A DNA stretch of 64,000 nucleotides, taken from positions 992,001-1,056,000 of the forward strand of contig NZ_JBAWKD010000001.1 in the NCBI RefSeq assembly GCF_037095735.1, written 5' to 3'. The stretch comes from Frigidibacter sp037095735. Its GTDB lineage: Bacteria > Pseudomonadota > Alphaproteobacteria > Rhodobacterales > Rhodobacteraceae. The notes under the pieces were generated by a model, which saw only the letters and a program-made list of their open reading frames with translations, ran no database searches and had not been told where the DNA came from. Positions 49,897-58,762 of the stretch are shown one piece after another (position 1 is the first letter of the stretch; each line of letters begins with the position of its first letter). Made by a program: the position numbers and the translations under genes.

Positions 49897-51288
49897 TCAC
49901 ACGGCTTCCAGAAGGGTGTCCATCATCTCGATCAGAGAGGTCAGCACCTTCGAGTTTGCGGCATAGCCCTGCTGCACCATCAGCAGCTTCTGCATTTCGT
50001 CGTCGATGTTCACCCCGCGCAGGTTCTCGCGCGAGGCCGAGATCGTCTCGGCCGTAACGGCGAGGGTCGCGCTCGAGCTTTCGGCGTCCGACCGGGTGCT
50101 CTGCTGGGTCGCGACCATCTGCGCGGTGAATTCCGACAGCGTCATCGAGCTGCCGAGCCCGGCCGAGGCATCGAAGCTCAGGTCGCTGTCGAAGACCGCG
50201 AGGAAGGCGTTGATCTGCGTGGTGTCGCTGGCCTCGCCCTCGACCGTCGCGCCGAAGCCGTCGCGGATCAGCGTGACGTTGCTGCTGGCATCCGGGTTCA
50301 GCGTCAGCCGTGCGGCCAGCCCGTCAAGGCTGACACCGTCCCATGCGGCGCCGTTGTCGGTGAAGAGCCCGGCCTGCCCGCTGGTCAGCGAGGCATCGGC
50401 CGACGAAAAGCCGGTGATCAGCCCGGCGGCCAGCGAATTCAGCTGCGCGGCGAATTCCGGCAGGATGTCGCGCTTCAGTTCGAACAGGCCGCTGAGGCTG
50501 CCCTCGTTGAAGCCGCGCACGGTGCTGTCGGCGGGGGTGATGTCGGTGCCGCCGGCCGTCAGCCGCGAACCGTCATAGCCAAGCTGCAGCGTCGTCTGGC
50601 TGTCGACCAGCACGAGGCCATTCGGCGCATAGACGGTGGTCAGCCCGGCCGTGGTCTGGCTGACCGAGAAATCGACATAGCCCGACAGCTTGTCCAGAAG
50701 CTTGCCCATCTCGTCCTGCAGGTCGCCGTTGTCGAGCGATCCCTCGGTGGTGTGGGTCAGCTTGGTGTTCATCTCGCCGATCTTCGTCAGCAGGTCGTTC
50801 ACCTCGGTGACCTGCGACTGGATCTGCTTTTCGGTGTCGGTGCTGACGCTCGACAGGGCCGAGCTGGCGGCGTTGATCGCGCTGACCAGCTGGCCGGCGG
50901 TCTCGATCGCGCTGCGCTGGGCGACGGCGCTGGACGGGTCGGCGGCCAGCGTCTCGAGCCCGGTCTGGAAGGCGGTCAGGTAGGCGACGGGCGAGGTCTC
51001 GTCATCGGGCTGACCCAGCAGCGAGGTGTAGCCCTCGAGCGTCGAGGCGATGGTGTCCTGCGTGGCGATCTTCGCGGTCGAGGCGCGGGTCATCCGGTCG
51101 AGCGAGCTCGAGACGTCGCGGTTGAAGGCGCTGACGGTCACGCCGCCCGAAAGCGTCGACAGCTCGACATCCTTGCGGGTGTAGCCTTCGGTGGTGGCGT
51201 TGGCGATGTTGCGCGCGATGGTGTCGGCCCAGGTCTGGGTCGCGCGCAGGCCTGTCGCCGCGATGGTCAGTCCGGTGCCAAGCCCCAT
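49897..51288 (-). CDS. flgK: Hook-filament junction protein FlgK
   Basis: A 463-residue protein with the rod/hook N-terminal signature ATGLRATQTWADTIARNIANATTEGYTRKDVELST and a terminal helical block including NLRGVNIDDEMQKLLMVQQGYAANSKVLTSLIEMMDTLL, typical of FlgK. The middle is Ser/Thr/Gly-rich. It joins the hook to FlgL and the filament. Confidence 0.94.
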   Translation of the reverse strand: MGLGTGLTIAATGLRATQTWADTIARNIANATTEGYTRKDVELSTLSGGVTVSAFNRDVSSSLDRMTRASTAKIATQDTIASTLEGYTSLLGQPDDETSPVAYLTAFQTGLETLAADPSSAVAQRSAIETAGQLVSAINAASSALSSVSTDTEKQIQSQVTEVNDLLTKIGEMNTKLTHTTEGSLDNGDLQDEMGKLLDKLSGYVDFSVSQTTAGLTTVYAPNGLVLVDSQTTLQLGYDGSRLTAGGTDITPADSTVRGFNEGSLSGLFELKRDILPEFAAQLNSLAAGLITGFSSADASLTSGQAGLFTDNGAAWDGVSLDGLAARLTLNPDASSNVTLIRDGFGATVEGEASDTTQINAFLAVFDSDLSFDASAGLGSSMTLSEFTAQMVATQQSTRSDAESSSATLAVTAETISASRENLRGVNIDDEMQKLLMVQQGYAANSKVLTSLIEMMDTLLEAV

Positions 51289-51310
51289 GGCCTGTCTCCT
51301 GCCTTATGGA

Positions 51311-52609
51311 TCAGCGCTTGATCTGCGTGGTCTCGGCCAGCATGTCATCGGCCGTGGTGATGACCTTGGCATTCGACGAATAGGCGCGCTGGATGCGGAT
51401 CAGGTCGGTCAGTTCCTGCGCGATCTCGACGTTCGAGCTTTCGAGCGCGCCCGAGGTGATCGTCCCGGCCCCGGCGGTGCCGGCCTGCTGGATGGTGAGC
51501 GTGCCCGCGTCGCGCGACAGCCGGTAGGCGTTGGCGCTGACTTCGACCAGCGCGTCGGGATTGGTGACGGTGGCGACCGGGATCATGAACAGCGCCTTGC
51601 GCACGCCGCTTTCATAGACGCCCCAGACGGTGCCGTCCTCGGTGATCTCGGTGCGCGACAGCTGCGAAACCGGCCAGCCGTCCACGTCGAAGTCCTGCGC
51701 GGCGAAATCGCCGGCGAACTGGGTGACGCCGGTCGTGCTGCCCGGCGCGCCCAGCGTGAAGTCCACGACCTGCGGCGTGGTGCCGTTGTCGATGGTCAGC
51801 GTCGCGGTGCCCGTGGCGGTGTCGAAGCCGAACGACGCCGGCGCCGTCGCAAGGTTGGTGACATTGCTGTAGCTCAGCGGCGTGCCGGCGGTGGTGCCCG
51901 AATCCGCGAAGGTCACGGTGACGCTGCCCATCTGGGTGCCGTCGGCCAGCGAGAACACGATGTCCCAGGTGTTCGCCGTGGTGCTGGGCGTCCATTCCAG
52001 GCTCAGCCCGTCGGTCGCGCCAAGCTCGGTGTAGAAATTCGTCGAGGAGATGAACGAGGTGCCGGTGCTGGTCGCCCCGGTTTCCTGCGAGGGCAGGTTG
52101 CCGGCGATCGAGATCGCGGTGGTGGCCTTGGCGTCCAGCGTGCTGTTCGTCAGGTTGATGGTCTCCATCGACCCGAAGCCGTTGGCGTCGAAGGCGGGCA
52201 GGGTGCCGTCGTCGTTGTAGGCGTAGCCCGACAGGTAGTAGCCGCCGGCGTTCACCAGATAGCCCTCGTCATCGACGCTGAACGAGCCGGCGCGGGTCAG
52301 CATGTAGTTCGACAGCACCGTCTCGTTGGGGTTGCGCGAGACGACGAAGAAGCCGTTGCCCGAAATCGCAAGGTCGGTGACCGAGCTGGTCGAGGTGATG
52401 GCGCCGGCCTGGCTGACGGTGGCGGTGGTCACGGCGCTTACGCCGCGGCTGCTGACCGCGGTGCCGGCCGTCGTCGTCACCATCTGCGCGAAGCTGCGCT
52501 TGTAGCCGGTGGTGGCAGAGTTGGCGATGTTGCTGGACACCTGCTCGATCGCGAGCGAATTCGCGTAAAGGCCGCTGACGCCCGTCTGCATCGCATTGGA
52601 GATGCCCAT
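51311..52609 (-). CDS. flgE: Flagellar hook protein FlgE
   Basis: A 432-residue hook subunit. N-terminal GVSGLYANSLAIEQVSSNIANSATTGYKRSFAQM signature, the FLG_bbr-type middle (LAISGNGFFVVSRN, GYYLSGYAYNDDG) and a C-terminal SSNVEIAQELTDLIRIQRAYSSNAKVITTADDML block define it. I chose ATG 52609, preceded by AGGCGGA; the open frame to 52702 adds non-conserved sequence. An AT-rich inverted repeat lies about 115 bases upstream. Confidence 0.94.
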   Translation of the reverse strand: MGISNAMQTGVSGLYANSLAIEQVSSNIANSATTGYKRSFAQMVTTTAGTAVSSRGVSAVTTATVSQAGAITSTSSVTDLAISGNGFFVVSRNPNETVLSNYMLTRAGSFSVDDEGYLVNAGGYYLSGYAYNDDGTLPAFDANGFGSMETINLTNSTLDAKATTAISIAGNLPSQETGATSTGTSFISSTNFYTELGATDGLSLEWTPSTTANTWDIVFSLADGTQMGSVTVTFADSGTTAGTPLSYSNVTNLATAPASFGFDTATGTATLTIDNGTTPQVVDFTLGAPGSTTGVTQFAGDFAAQDFDVDGWPVSQLSRTEITEDGTVWGVYESGVRKALFMIPVATVTNPDALVEVSANAYRLSRDAGTLTIQQAGTAGAGTITSGALESSNVEIAQELTDLIRIQRAYSSNAKVITTADDMLAETTQIKR

Positions 52610-52723
52610 TCCGCCTGTCCTTCGTGTCCTGCCGCCGGCCCGTTTGGGGGGCGCCTGCCTCGAGTGATTGGGGTCCCGGATCCGTCGGACATGGTGACCC
52701 AAACAAGATCATACCAGCTCCCG

Positions 52724-52741
52724 ATTTAAGGAGCGTTAAAT
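52724..52741 (-). promoter_or_regulatory. AT-rich palindrome upstream of flgE, CtrA-like
   Basis: ATTTAA-GGAGCG-TTAAAT (arms perfect inverted repeats) contains TTAA-N6-TTAA, one base short of the CtrA consensus TTAA-N7-TTAA. It is in the 185-base gap upstream of flgE, near the only AT-rich stretch there, so it is a promoter/operator candidate for flgEKL. Confidence 0.4.
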
Positions 52742-52794
52742 TTTCACTAATCAAACAGCGGGTTCGCCGGACCGCGTGTCGGTCCTGCAACAGA

Positions 52795-55107
52795 TCAACC
52801 TCCGGGCGAGGTCGCCGGGCCGCCTGCGGGGGCGCCGGCGGCGCTGCCCGGATCGGCCTGAGCTGAGACGTCCTGCAGGGCCTTCAGCCGGGTGACGGTC
52901 TCTTCGCTGCGCTGCATGCGCCGGTCGATCGCGGCATCCCGCAGCGGTGAAAGCGGCGCCGGTTCGGCCAGGATCGATTCCGCGACCACCCGCCAGTCGT
53001 CACCGGCCTCAAGGTCGGGGAAGGCGGCGGCGACGGCGGTGGCGACCTCGGTCTCGCCGGCGCGATGCGCCGACAGGAACAGCCGCGCCGCATCGGCAAA
53101 GGCGAAATCGCGCGGATGGTCGTGCCACAGTGCGCGATAGGCCTCGACCGCGTCGTGCCAGTCGCTGGTCTGGAACCGCGCGTCGGCGATCCGGCGCAGC
53201 GCACCGGCGGCAGGGCTGCTGCCCAGCGGCTGCGCGGCCAGTTCGGCGATCTGCCCCGCGGCCCAGAGCGTCTCGGCCCGCAACTCGGCCAGCCGCCGCT
53301 CGGTCTCGGGTGCCAGCAGGCCGGGGCCGACCGGGCTCAGCAGCGCCAGCGCCTCGGGCACCTGCCCACCGCGCAGCAGCGCATCGGCCTCCTTCAGCTT
53401 GATCGCCGTCATCCGGTCGGTCGTCACCTCCCACAGTCCCGCGTCGCGCGCATCCTCCAGCGCCTTGCGGATGCCGGCATATTCCTCGGACGCGGCGGCG
53501 CTCGCGCCCAGAGCCAGCAGCCGGTCGCCCAGCTTCTCTGCCTCGCGGTCGAAACCGTCGATCCGGCGGAAGTCGGGGGCAATGTTGCGGTGCAGGCGCA
53601 GGAAGGTGCCGATCTCGATCCGGCCGGCGGCGCCGTCGTCATAGACCGCGCGTAGCAAATCGTGGCTGCGCTCTTCGGCATGCTGCGCTTCGGACGTGCC
53701 GGCGAAGAGGCTGAGGATCTGCCCGTACCAGCGCAGCGCCGAGGGGGCGTTGCCGATGCGCTCTTCGGTCCGCGCCAGCCGGTCCAGCAGGCCCAACTCC
53801 AGCGGCCCGCCGCGCCAGTCGTAGCGCACCGAGGTCAGCATGTCGGCGGTCTGGCGCAGGCTCGCGCCGCCCGCCGCGATCCCCAGATCGGCCAGCGCCA
53901 ACCGGGCGCGCTGTGCGGCCTCGCCCTCTCCCGCCGCGGCGCGGGCATAGGCGTCGAAAGCGGCCTCGGGCTGGCCGCTGGCGGCCGAGGCCTTGCCCAG
54001 CAGGAAGTCGTAGCCGGGCGAGTCCTTCAGCGCCGGTCGTGCGGCGATCCGTTCTGCGATCGCCCCCGACAGGTTCCACTGCCCGGCGATGATCGCGGCA
54101 TCGAGCAGCGGCAGCAGCAACGGCTCGGAGAACTGCGGCGGGGTGTGGTCCAGCATCTCGAGCGCGTCGGGAAGCGTCGCCGTGATCATGTCGGCGTTCC
54201 CGGCCCGATAGCCCGCCAGCGCCGCCCAGAGCGGACGGTCCTGCCAGACGCCAGGGCCGAAGGCGACCAGCGGCGCCGCGTCCAGCGGCACCGTCTCGCC
54301 CGCCGCCAGCCGCAGCGCGAGGTCGAGCGCGTCACGGCGCGCGGCGTCGTCCTCCGACAGTCCGGCGGGGTCGACCGCGGCGATGATCGAGCGGCCTTCG
54401 GGCAGCAGCTGGTGCGCGAGGTAGAAGGTCGCGAAATCCATCGCCGCCCCGGCGCGGCGCGCGGGCTCGCCGCTGGCGGCCGCCTCGACATAGGCCGAGG
54501 CGAGCCGGGCGCGGTCCTTCAGGAAATCGTCGCGGCCGAACTGCGCGAGGTCGAGATGCGGCGGCGGCACCTTGGGCGGGGGCGGCGCGACATGCGGCGC
54601 GGGCATGTCCGCGGCGGGCGCGCTTTCGGCGGTCACGGCCGGAAGCCCGGGGGCCGGGCGGGTCGTCGGGCCGTCATGGTCCGCGCCGGCCTGCCTTCGG
54701 GTGGGCGGGGGCGGCTCGCTGCGCTCTCCCGGCGCGGCGGGTTGCGCGGGGGCGCCGTCGGCGCCGCTGAAGCTCCAGGGCGGGGGCAGGGCGAAACCGC
54801 CGGCCTCGGGCAGCGCGTCGAGGCCGGTGCCGCCGGCCGGGCCGTTCACCTCGGCGACCGGCAGCTGCAGTTCCAGCGGGTTCTCGGGGCGGGTGCGCGG
54901 GCGCGGGGTGCGGGCCACCGCGCGCGGGGTCGCATCGGGGAAGATCAGCCGAAGGTCCTCTGGCCGGTCGCTGGGCCGCGGCGGATCCACCGCGATCACC
55001 TGCGCCAGCCCCGGCAGCGCCGTTCCGGCGAGAAGCGCAAGCATCAGCGCCGCGCGAACCGGAAGTCGCGCGCCGCGGAGGCCCGGGCTCAATCCATCTC
55101 GCTTCAT
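52795..55107 (-). CDS. Large periplasmic helical-repeat protein, MotK/MotC-like candidate
   Basis: A 770-residue protein of no family I can name with certainty. Residues 1-36 are a signal peptide (LMLALLAGTALPGLAQ). Residues ~40-190 are Pro/Ala-rich and low complexity. From ~190 to the end it is all-helical with repeated Ala/Leu-rich helix pairs of TPR/SEL type (for example PGYDFLLGKASAASGQPEAAFDAYARAAAGEGEAAQ). It lies among flagellar genes between flgE and flgF, divergent from flgF. Alphaproteobacterial motors need periplasmic proteins such as MotC (Sinorhizobium) and MotK (Cereibacter Fla2); with motE present, this is the best local candidate for that role. Confidence 0.5.
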   Translation of the reverse strand: MKRDGLSPGLRGARLPVRAALMLALLAGTALPGLAQVIAVDPPRPSDRPEDLRLIFPDATPRAVARTPRPRTRPENPLELQLPVAEVNGPAGGTGLDALPEAGGFALPPPWSFSGADGAPAQPAAPGERSEPPPPTRRQAGADHDGPTTRPAPGLPAVTAESAPAADMPAPHVAPPPPKVPPPHLDLAQFGRDDFLKDRARLASAYVEAAASGEPARRAGAAMDFATFYLAHQLLPEGRSIIAAVDPAGLSEDDAARRDALDLALRLAAGETVPLDAAPLVAFGPGVWQDRPLWAALAGYRAGNADMITATLPDALEMLDHTPPQFSEPLLLPLLDAAIIAGQWNLSGAIAERIAARPALKDSPGYDFLLGKASAASGQPEAAFDAYARAAAGEGEAAQRARLALADLGIAAGGASLRQTADMLTSVRYDWRGGPLELGLLDRLARTEERIGNAPSALRWYGQILSLFAGTSEAQHAEERSHDLLRAVYDDGAAGRIEIGTFLRLHRNIAPDFRRIDGFDREAEKLGDRLLALGASAAASEEYAGIRKALEDARDAGLWEVTTDRMTAIKLKEADALLRGGQVPEALALLSPVGPGLLAPETERRLAELRAETLWAAGQIAELAAQPLGSSPAAGALRRIADARFQTSDWHDAVEAYRALWHDHPRDFAFADAARLFLSAHRAGETEVATAVAAAFPDLEAGDDWRVVAESILAEPAPLSPLRDAAIDRRMQRSEETVTRLKALQDVSAQADPGSAAGAPAGGPATSPGG

Positions 55108-55264
55108 GGCACTTCTTCTGCGCGGTCCCCCGCTTTCCTAAGGATTATTATGAACAGTGCTTCCGGTAAATGCTTTCTTTTCATGCTTGGTCACACTATA
55201 CATGGATAAAGGCCCGGCGCGTTCCGGGTCGTCGTCGCTTGGCAGCCGGGAGGCGGGCACCGGA

Positions 55265-56008
55265 ATGGACAATTCCAGCTATATCTCGCTGACGCTCGCC
55301 TCGTCGCTCGAGCGCAGCCTCGACATCACCGCCAACAACCTCGCCAACGTGAACACCGCCGGGTTCAAGGGCGAGAAGACCCTGTTCGAAAGCTATCTTC
55401 TGCGCCCCTCCGAGATCGGCAAGGACGACGTGTTCTTCTCGCTCGATTCCGGCAGCTACATGGACCCGGCGCAGGGCGCGCTGCTGGCCACCGGCAACCC
55501 GCTGGACGCGGCCGTTCTGGGCGAGGGCTGGTTCGGCTACCAGACCCCCGACGGGCGCACCGGGCTCGGTCGCAACGGCCAGTTCGTGCTGGACGCGGAC
55601 GGCATGCTGGTCACCGCCGGCGGGGCGCAGGTTCTCGACGCCGGCGGCGCCCCGATCCAGGTCCCCGAGGATCAGGGCGCGGTCACGATCGGCTCGGACG
55701 GCACGATTTCCAACGCCGCGGGCGAGGCGGTGGCGACGATCGGCGTGTTCGAGGCCCCCGACATCCAGAGCTATGCCCGCCTGCCGGGCGGCATGTTCAC
55801 CCCCGCCGACGGCAGCGCCCCGCCGCTGCAGCCGGTGCAGGCCCCGCGTCTGGCGCAGGGCCACCTCGAACAGAGCAACGTCGAGCCGGTGATCGAGATG
55901 ACCCGGATGATGGGCATCCAGCGCGCCTACGAGCGGGCGATGACCCTTCTCGACGACGAGAATTCCCTCAGGCGCGACACTCTGCAGCGCCTTGGCCCGA
56001 CCGGCTGA
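55265..56008 (+). CDS. flgF: Flagellar rod protein FlgF
   Basis: A 247-residue proximal rod protein, ATG 55265. N-terminal SLERSLDITANNLANVNTAGFKGEKTLFESY signature, the flagellar rod beta domain (GWFGYQTPDGRTGLGRNGQFVLDADGML) and C-terminal QSNVEPVIEMTRMMGIQRAYERAMTLLDDENSL. First gene of flgF-flgG-flgA-flgH. The upstream frame reaches 55157 but has no family match. Confidence 0.93.
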   Translation: MDNSSYISLTLASSLERSLDITANNLANVNTAGFKGEKTLFESYLLRPSEIGKDDVFFSLDSGSYMDPAQGALLATGNPLDAAVLGEGWFGYQTPDGRTGLGRNGQFVLDADGMLVTAGGAQVLDAGGAPIQVPEDQGAVTIGSDGTISNAAGEAVATIGVFEAPDIQSYARLPGGMFTPADGSAPPLQPVQAPRLAQGHLEQSNVEPVIEMTRMMGIQRAYERAMTLLDDENSLRRDTLQRLGPTG

Positions 56009-56023
56009 TAAGGAGAGACCGCG

Positions 56024-56809
56024 ATGAGAGCGATGGCCACCGCCGCCACCGGCATGATGGCGCAGCAGACCAACGTCGACGTGATCGCGAACAACATCGC
56101 GAACGCCAACACCACGGGCTTCAAGTCGATGCGCGCCGCCTTCCAGGATCTGGTCTACCAGAGCCAGGTCCGCGAGGGTGCGCTGACCAACGAGGCCGGC
56201 ACCGCCCGCCCCGTCGGCGTCGACATCGGCATGGGCGTGCAGACCGCGGGCGTGATCCGCCTGAACACCCAGGGCGGCCTGACCGCGACCGAGAACCAGC
56301 TGGACGTCGCCATCGACGGCAAGGGCTTCTTCGTCGTGAACATGCCCGACGGCAGCACCGCCTATACCCGCGACGGCAACTTCCAGATGTCGGCCGAAGG
56401 CACGCTGGTCACCAAGCAGGGCTACGAGATCGACCCCGGCATCACCATCCCCGACAACTCGACCTCGGTCGCGATCTCGGAGCAGGGCATCGTCTCGGCC
56501 TATGTCGGCAGCAGCGCGACGCCGGTCGAACTGGGCCAGCTGAGCATGGCCACCTTCATCAACGAGGCCGGGATGAAGGCCGAGGGCGACAACCTTCTGC
56601 GCGAGACCACGGCCTCGGGCGAGGCGGTGGCGGCGAACCCCGGCGACGAGGGCGTGGGCGTGCTGCGCCAGGGCTATCTCGAAAACTCGAACGTCAACAT
56701 CATCCAGCAGATCACCGACCTCATCACCGCCCAGCGCGCCTACGAGATGAACTCGAAGGCGATCCAGACCGCGGACGAGATGCTGTCGTCTGCCAACCAG
56801 GTGCGGTGA
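56024..56809 (+). CDS. flgG: Flagellar distal rod protein FlgG
   Basis: A 261-residue distal rod protein. MRAMATAATGMMAQQTNVDVIANNIANANTTGFKSMRAAFQDL at the start and LENSNVNIIQQITDLITAQRAYEMNSKAIQTADEMLSSANQ at the end are near-invariant FlgG motifs; length matches the family. A GGAGA element precedes the ATG. Confidence 0.96.
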   Translation: MRAMATAATGMMAQQTNVDVIANNIANANTTGFKSMRAAFQDLVYQSQVREGALTNEAGTARPVGVDIGMGVQTAGVIRLNTQGGLTATENQLDVAIDGKGFFVVNMPDGSTAYTRDGNFQMSAEGTLVTKQGYEIDPGITIPDNSTSVAISEQGIVSAYVGSSATPVELGQLSMATFINEAGMKAEGDNLLRETTASGEAVAANPGDEGVGVLRQGYLENSNVNIIQQITDLITAQRAYEMNSKAIQTADEMLSSANQVR

Positions 56810-57480
56810 GCCTCATGCGTCTTGCCCCGATCCTTCTCGGCCTCGCGATCGCCCTTGGGGGCGGCGTGGCATGGGCCGTGCCCGTCGAGCAGCTGGTCGA
56901 GGAAAAGGCGTCCGAGACCTGGGGATACCAGCTGCCAGAGAACGGCCGCTTCGACATCTCGCTGCAGTCGCCCGCGCCGGGGGGCGAGCCGGTGCTGATC
57001 TCGGACTGGTATCTGGACCAGGCGACGGGGCAGTTCGTGGCCAATGTCGTGACCTCGGTCGGCGGCAACGACCGGATCTGGGGGCTGGCGACGCTGACCG
57101 TGCCGGTGCCGGTGCCGGTGCGCCGCCTGATGCCGGGCGAGATGCTGACCGCCGCCGACATCGAAGAGGTCCCGGTGCCGGTCGCCGCCGTCGGCACCTA
57201 TGCGATCACCCGCGCCGAGGCGCTCGAGGGCAAGCAGGTCCGCCGCGTCCTGACCGCCGGCCGCCCGGTCATGGTGCAATCGGTCGGCGACCCGATCGTG
57301 GTGCCGAAGGGCGAGCGCGTGACCATCACCTATACCCATGGCGGGCTCGATCTGACCGCCCCCGGCAAGGCCCTGACCGACGGGCTCGAGGGCGAGCAGA
57401 TCCGCGTCGTCAATCTGGCCAGCAACAAGACCGTCGTCGGCATCGCCCGCGGCGACGGTGTCGTGGAGGTATCCCCGTGA
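56806..57480 (+). CDS. flgA: Flagellar P-ring assembly chaperone FlgA
   Basis: A 224-residue exported chaperone. Signal peptide (IALGGGVAWA), then SAF-type domains (RRLMPGEMLTAADIEEVPVPVAAVGTYAITRAEALEGKQVRRVLTAGRPVM and VTITYTHGGLDLTAPGKALTDGLEGEQIRVVN). GTG start overlaps flgG as GTGA; ATG 56815 is an alternative. Assists FlgI polymerisation. Confidence 0.93.
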   Translation: MSLMRLAPILLGLAIALGGGVAWAVPVEQLVEEKASETWGYQLPENGRFDISLQSPAPGGEPVLISDWYLDQATGQFVANVVTSVGGNDRIWGLATLTVPVPVPVRRLMPGEMLTAADIEEVPVPVAAVGTYAITRAEALEGKQVRRVLTAGRPVMVQSVGDPIVVPKGERVTITYTHGGLDLTAPGKALTDGLEGEQIRVVNLASNKTVVGIARGDGVVEVSP

Positions 57481-58202
57481 AGCGCACCGCCGCCGTCGTC
57501 TCGTTCGCGCTGATCGCGCTGACGAGCTGCGACAAGAACGCCTTCCAGCGTGACCCGCAGGTGTCCGACCTGACCCTGAACGACATGACCATGGCCGAGG
57601 CCGGCCGCGTTCAGGTGCCGATGCCCGACCCCGAGCCCTACCGCGCCCCCACCCGGGCCGAGGCGGCCTCGCTGTGGCAGCGCGGCTCGCGCGGGTTCTT
57701 CGGCGACCAGCGCGCCAGCCGCGTCGGCGACCTGCTGACCGTCACCATCGAGATCAAGGACGAGGCGCAGCTCGAAAACGAAAGCGACCGTTCGCGCAGT
57801 TCTTCGACCAGCGTCGACACGCCTTCCGTATTGGGGCTGAACGTGGGCGGGCTTGTCACCGACGGCAAGCTGGTCGACCTGAATTCGGACAGCTCCGACA
57901 ACGGCAAGGGTTCGATCCAGCGCAACGAGACGATCAGCCTGAAGATCGCCGCGCTGGTGACGCAGAAGCTGCCGAACGGCAACTTCGTCATCGCCGGCCG
58001 TCAGGAGGTGAAGGTGAACCACGAGCTGCGCGAACTGCGCGTGGCCGGGATCATCCGCCCCGTCGACATCGAGATGGACAACACCGTCCCCTACGACAAG
58101 ATCGCCGAGGCGCGGATCACCTACGGTGGCCGCGGCCAGCTTTCGAAAGTGCAGCAGCCGCGTTACGGCAGCGACGCGCTCGACGTCATCCTGCCCTACT
58201 GA
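57477..58202 (+). CDS. flgH: Flagellar L-ring lipoprotein FlgH
   Basis: A 241-residue outer-membrane lipoprotein. Lipobox LTSC at about residue 18 follows a hydrophobic signal; conserved L-ring motifs SLWQRGSRGFFGDQRASRVGDLLTVTIEIKDEAQLENES, LPNGNFVIAGRQEVKVNHELRELRVAGIIRPVDIE and terminal ARITYGGRGQLSKVQQPRYG. GTG start overlaps the flgA stop as GTGA. Confidence 0.95.
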   Translation: MKRTAAVVSFALIALTSCDKNAFQRDPQVSDLTLNDMTMAEAGRVQVPMPDPEPYRAPTRAEAASLWQRGSRGFFGDQRASRVGDLLTVTIEIKDEAQLENESDRSRSSSTSVDTPSVLGLNVGGLVTDGKLVDLNSDSSDNGKGSIQRNETISLKIAALVTQKLPNGNFVIAGRQEVKVNHELRELRVAGIIRPVDIEMDNTVPYDKIAEARITYGGRGQLSKVQQPRYGSDALDVILPY

Positions 58203-58209
58203 GGCGCCG

Positions 58210-58734
58210 ATGGCGGGGCCGGCAAAGGGCAAGGACGAGGACCAACGCAAGTGGCTCAGGCTGTTCCTGCTGCTGCCGCCGGTTCTCTGCGCCCTGGTCG
58301 GCTACATCGCCGGGGAACAGCTGCGCGAGCCGCCGCGCCCGCCTGCGGGCAGTGCCGCCGAGGGCGACATCTTCGCCCAGCCGCGGATCGTGCCGCTGGG
58401 CCGGCTGGCCCTGCCGCTGGACGCGGGGCTGCTGGGGATGACGCTGACCGCGACGGTCGACGTGGCGATGGCCAGCGACGACACCGCTTATTTCACCCGC
58501 CGCGGCGCGAACCGGACCTCGATCAAGGACGCGATGATCCTTGCGCTGGCCGACGCGATGCAGGTGCCCGGCATCCGCGCGCATCTCGATGACAGCACCC
58601 GGCTGACCGAATTCCTCGCCCAGGCGCTGCGCCAGCGCCGGGTCGACGTGGCCGGGGTCCGGGTCAGCGCGCTGAAGGTCGTCGATGCCGAGGGCGTGGC
58701 GGTCCAGCTTGCGGGGATCGCGCCCGACAGCTGA
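58210..58734 (+). CDS. Single-span membrane protein of the flagellar operon, FliL-like
   Basis: A 174-residue protein, ATG 58210 seven bases after the flgH stop, so the fifth gene of the flgF operon. One transmembrane helix (about residues 16-36, LRLFLLLPPVLCALVGYIAG), a Pro-rich linker, then a periplasmic alpha/beta domain (LALPLDAGLLGMTLTATVDVAM, SIKDAMILALADAM, LTEFLAQALRQRRVDVAGVRVSALKV). The pattern of a beta strand, a helix with (K/R)DA, and a C-terminal strand resembles FliL, but identity is too low to assign it. A true FliL is encoded elsewhere in the window. Confidence 0.6.
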   Translation: MAGPAKGKDEDQRKWLRLFLLLPPVLCALVGYIAGEQLREPPRPPAGSAAEGDIFAQPRIVPLGRLALPLDAGLLGMTLTATVDVAMASDDTAYFTRRGANRTSIKDAMILALADAMQVPGIRAHLDDSTRLTEFLAQALRQRRVDVAGVRVSALKVVDAEGVAVQLAGIAPDS

Positions 58735-58762
58735 CCGGCCGGGCGCAGGTGGCGCGGCGCGC

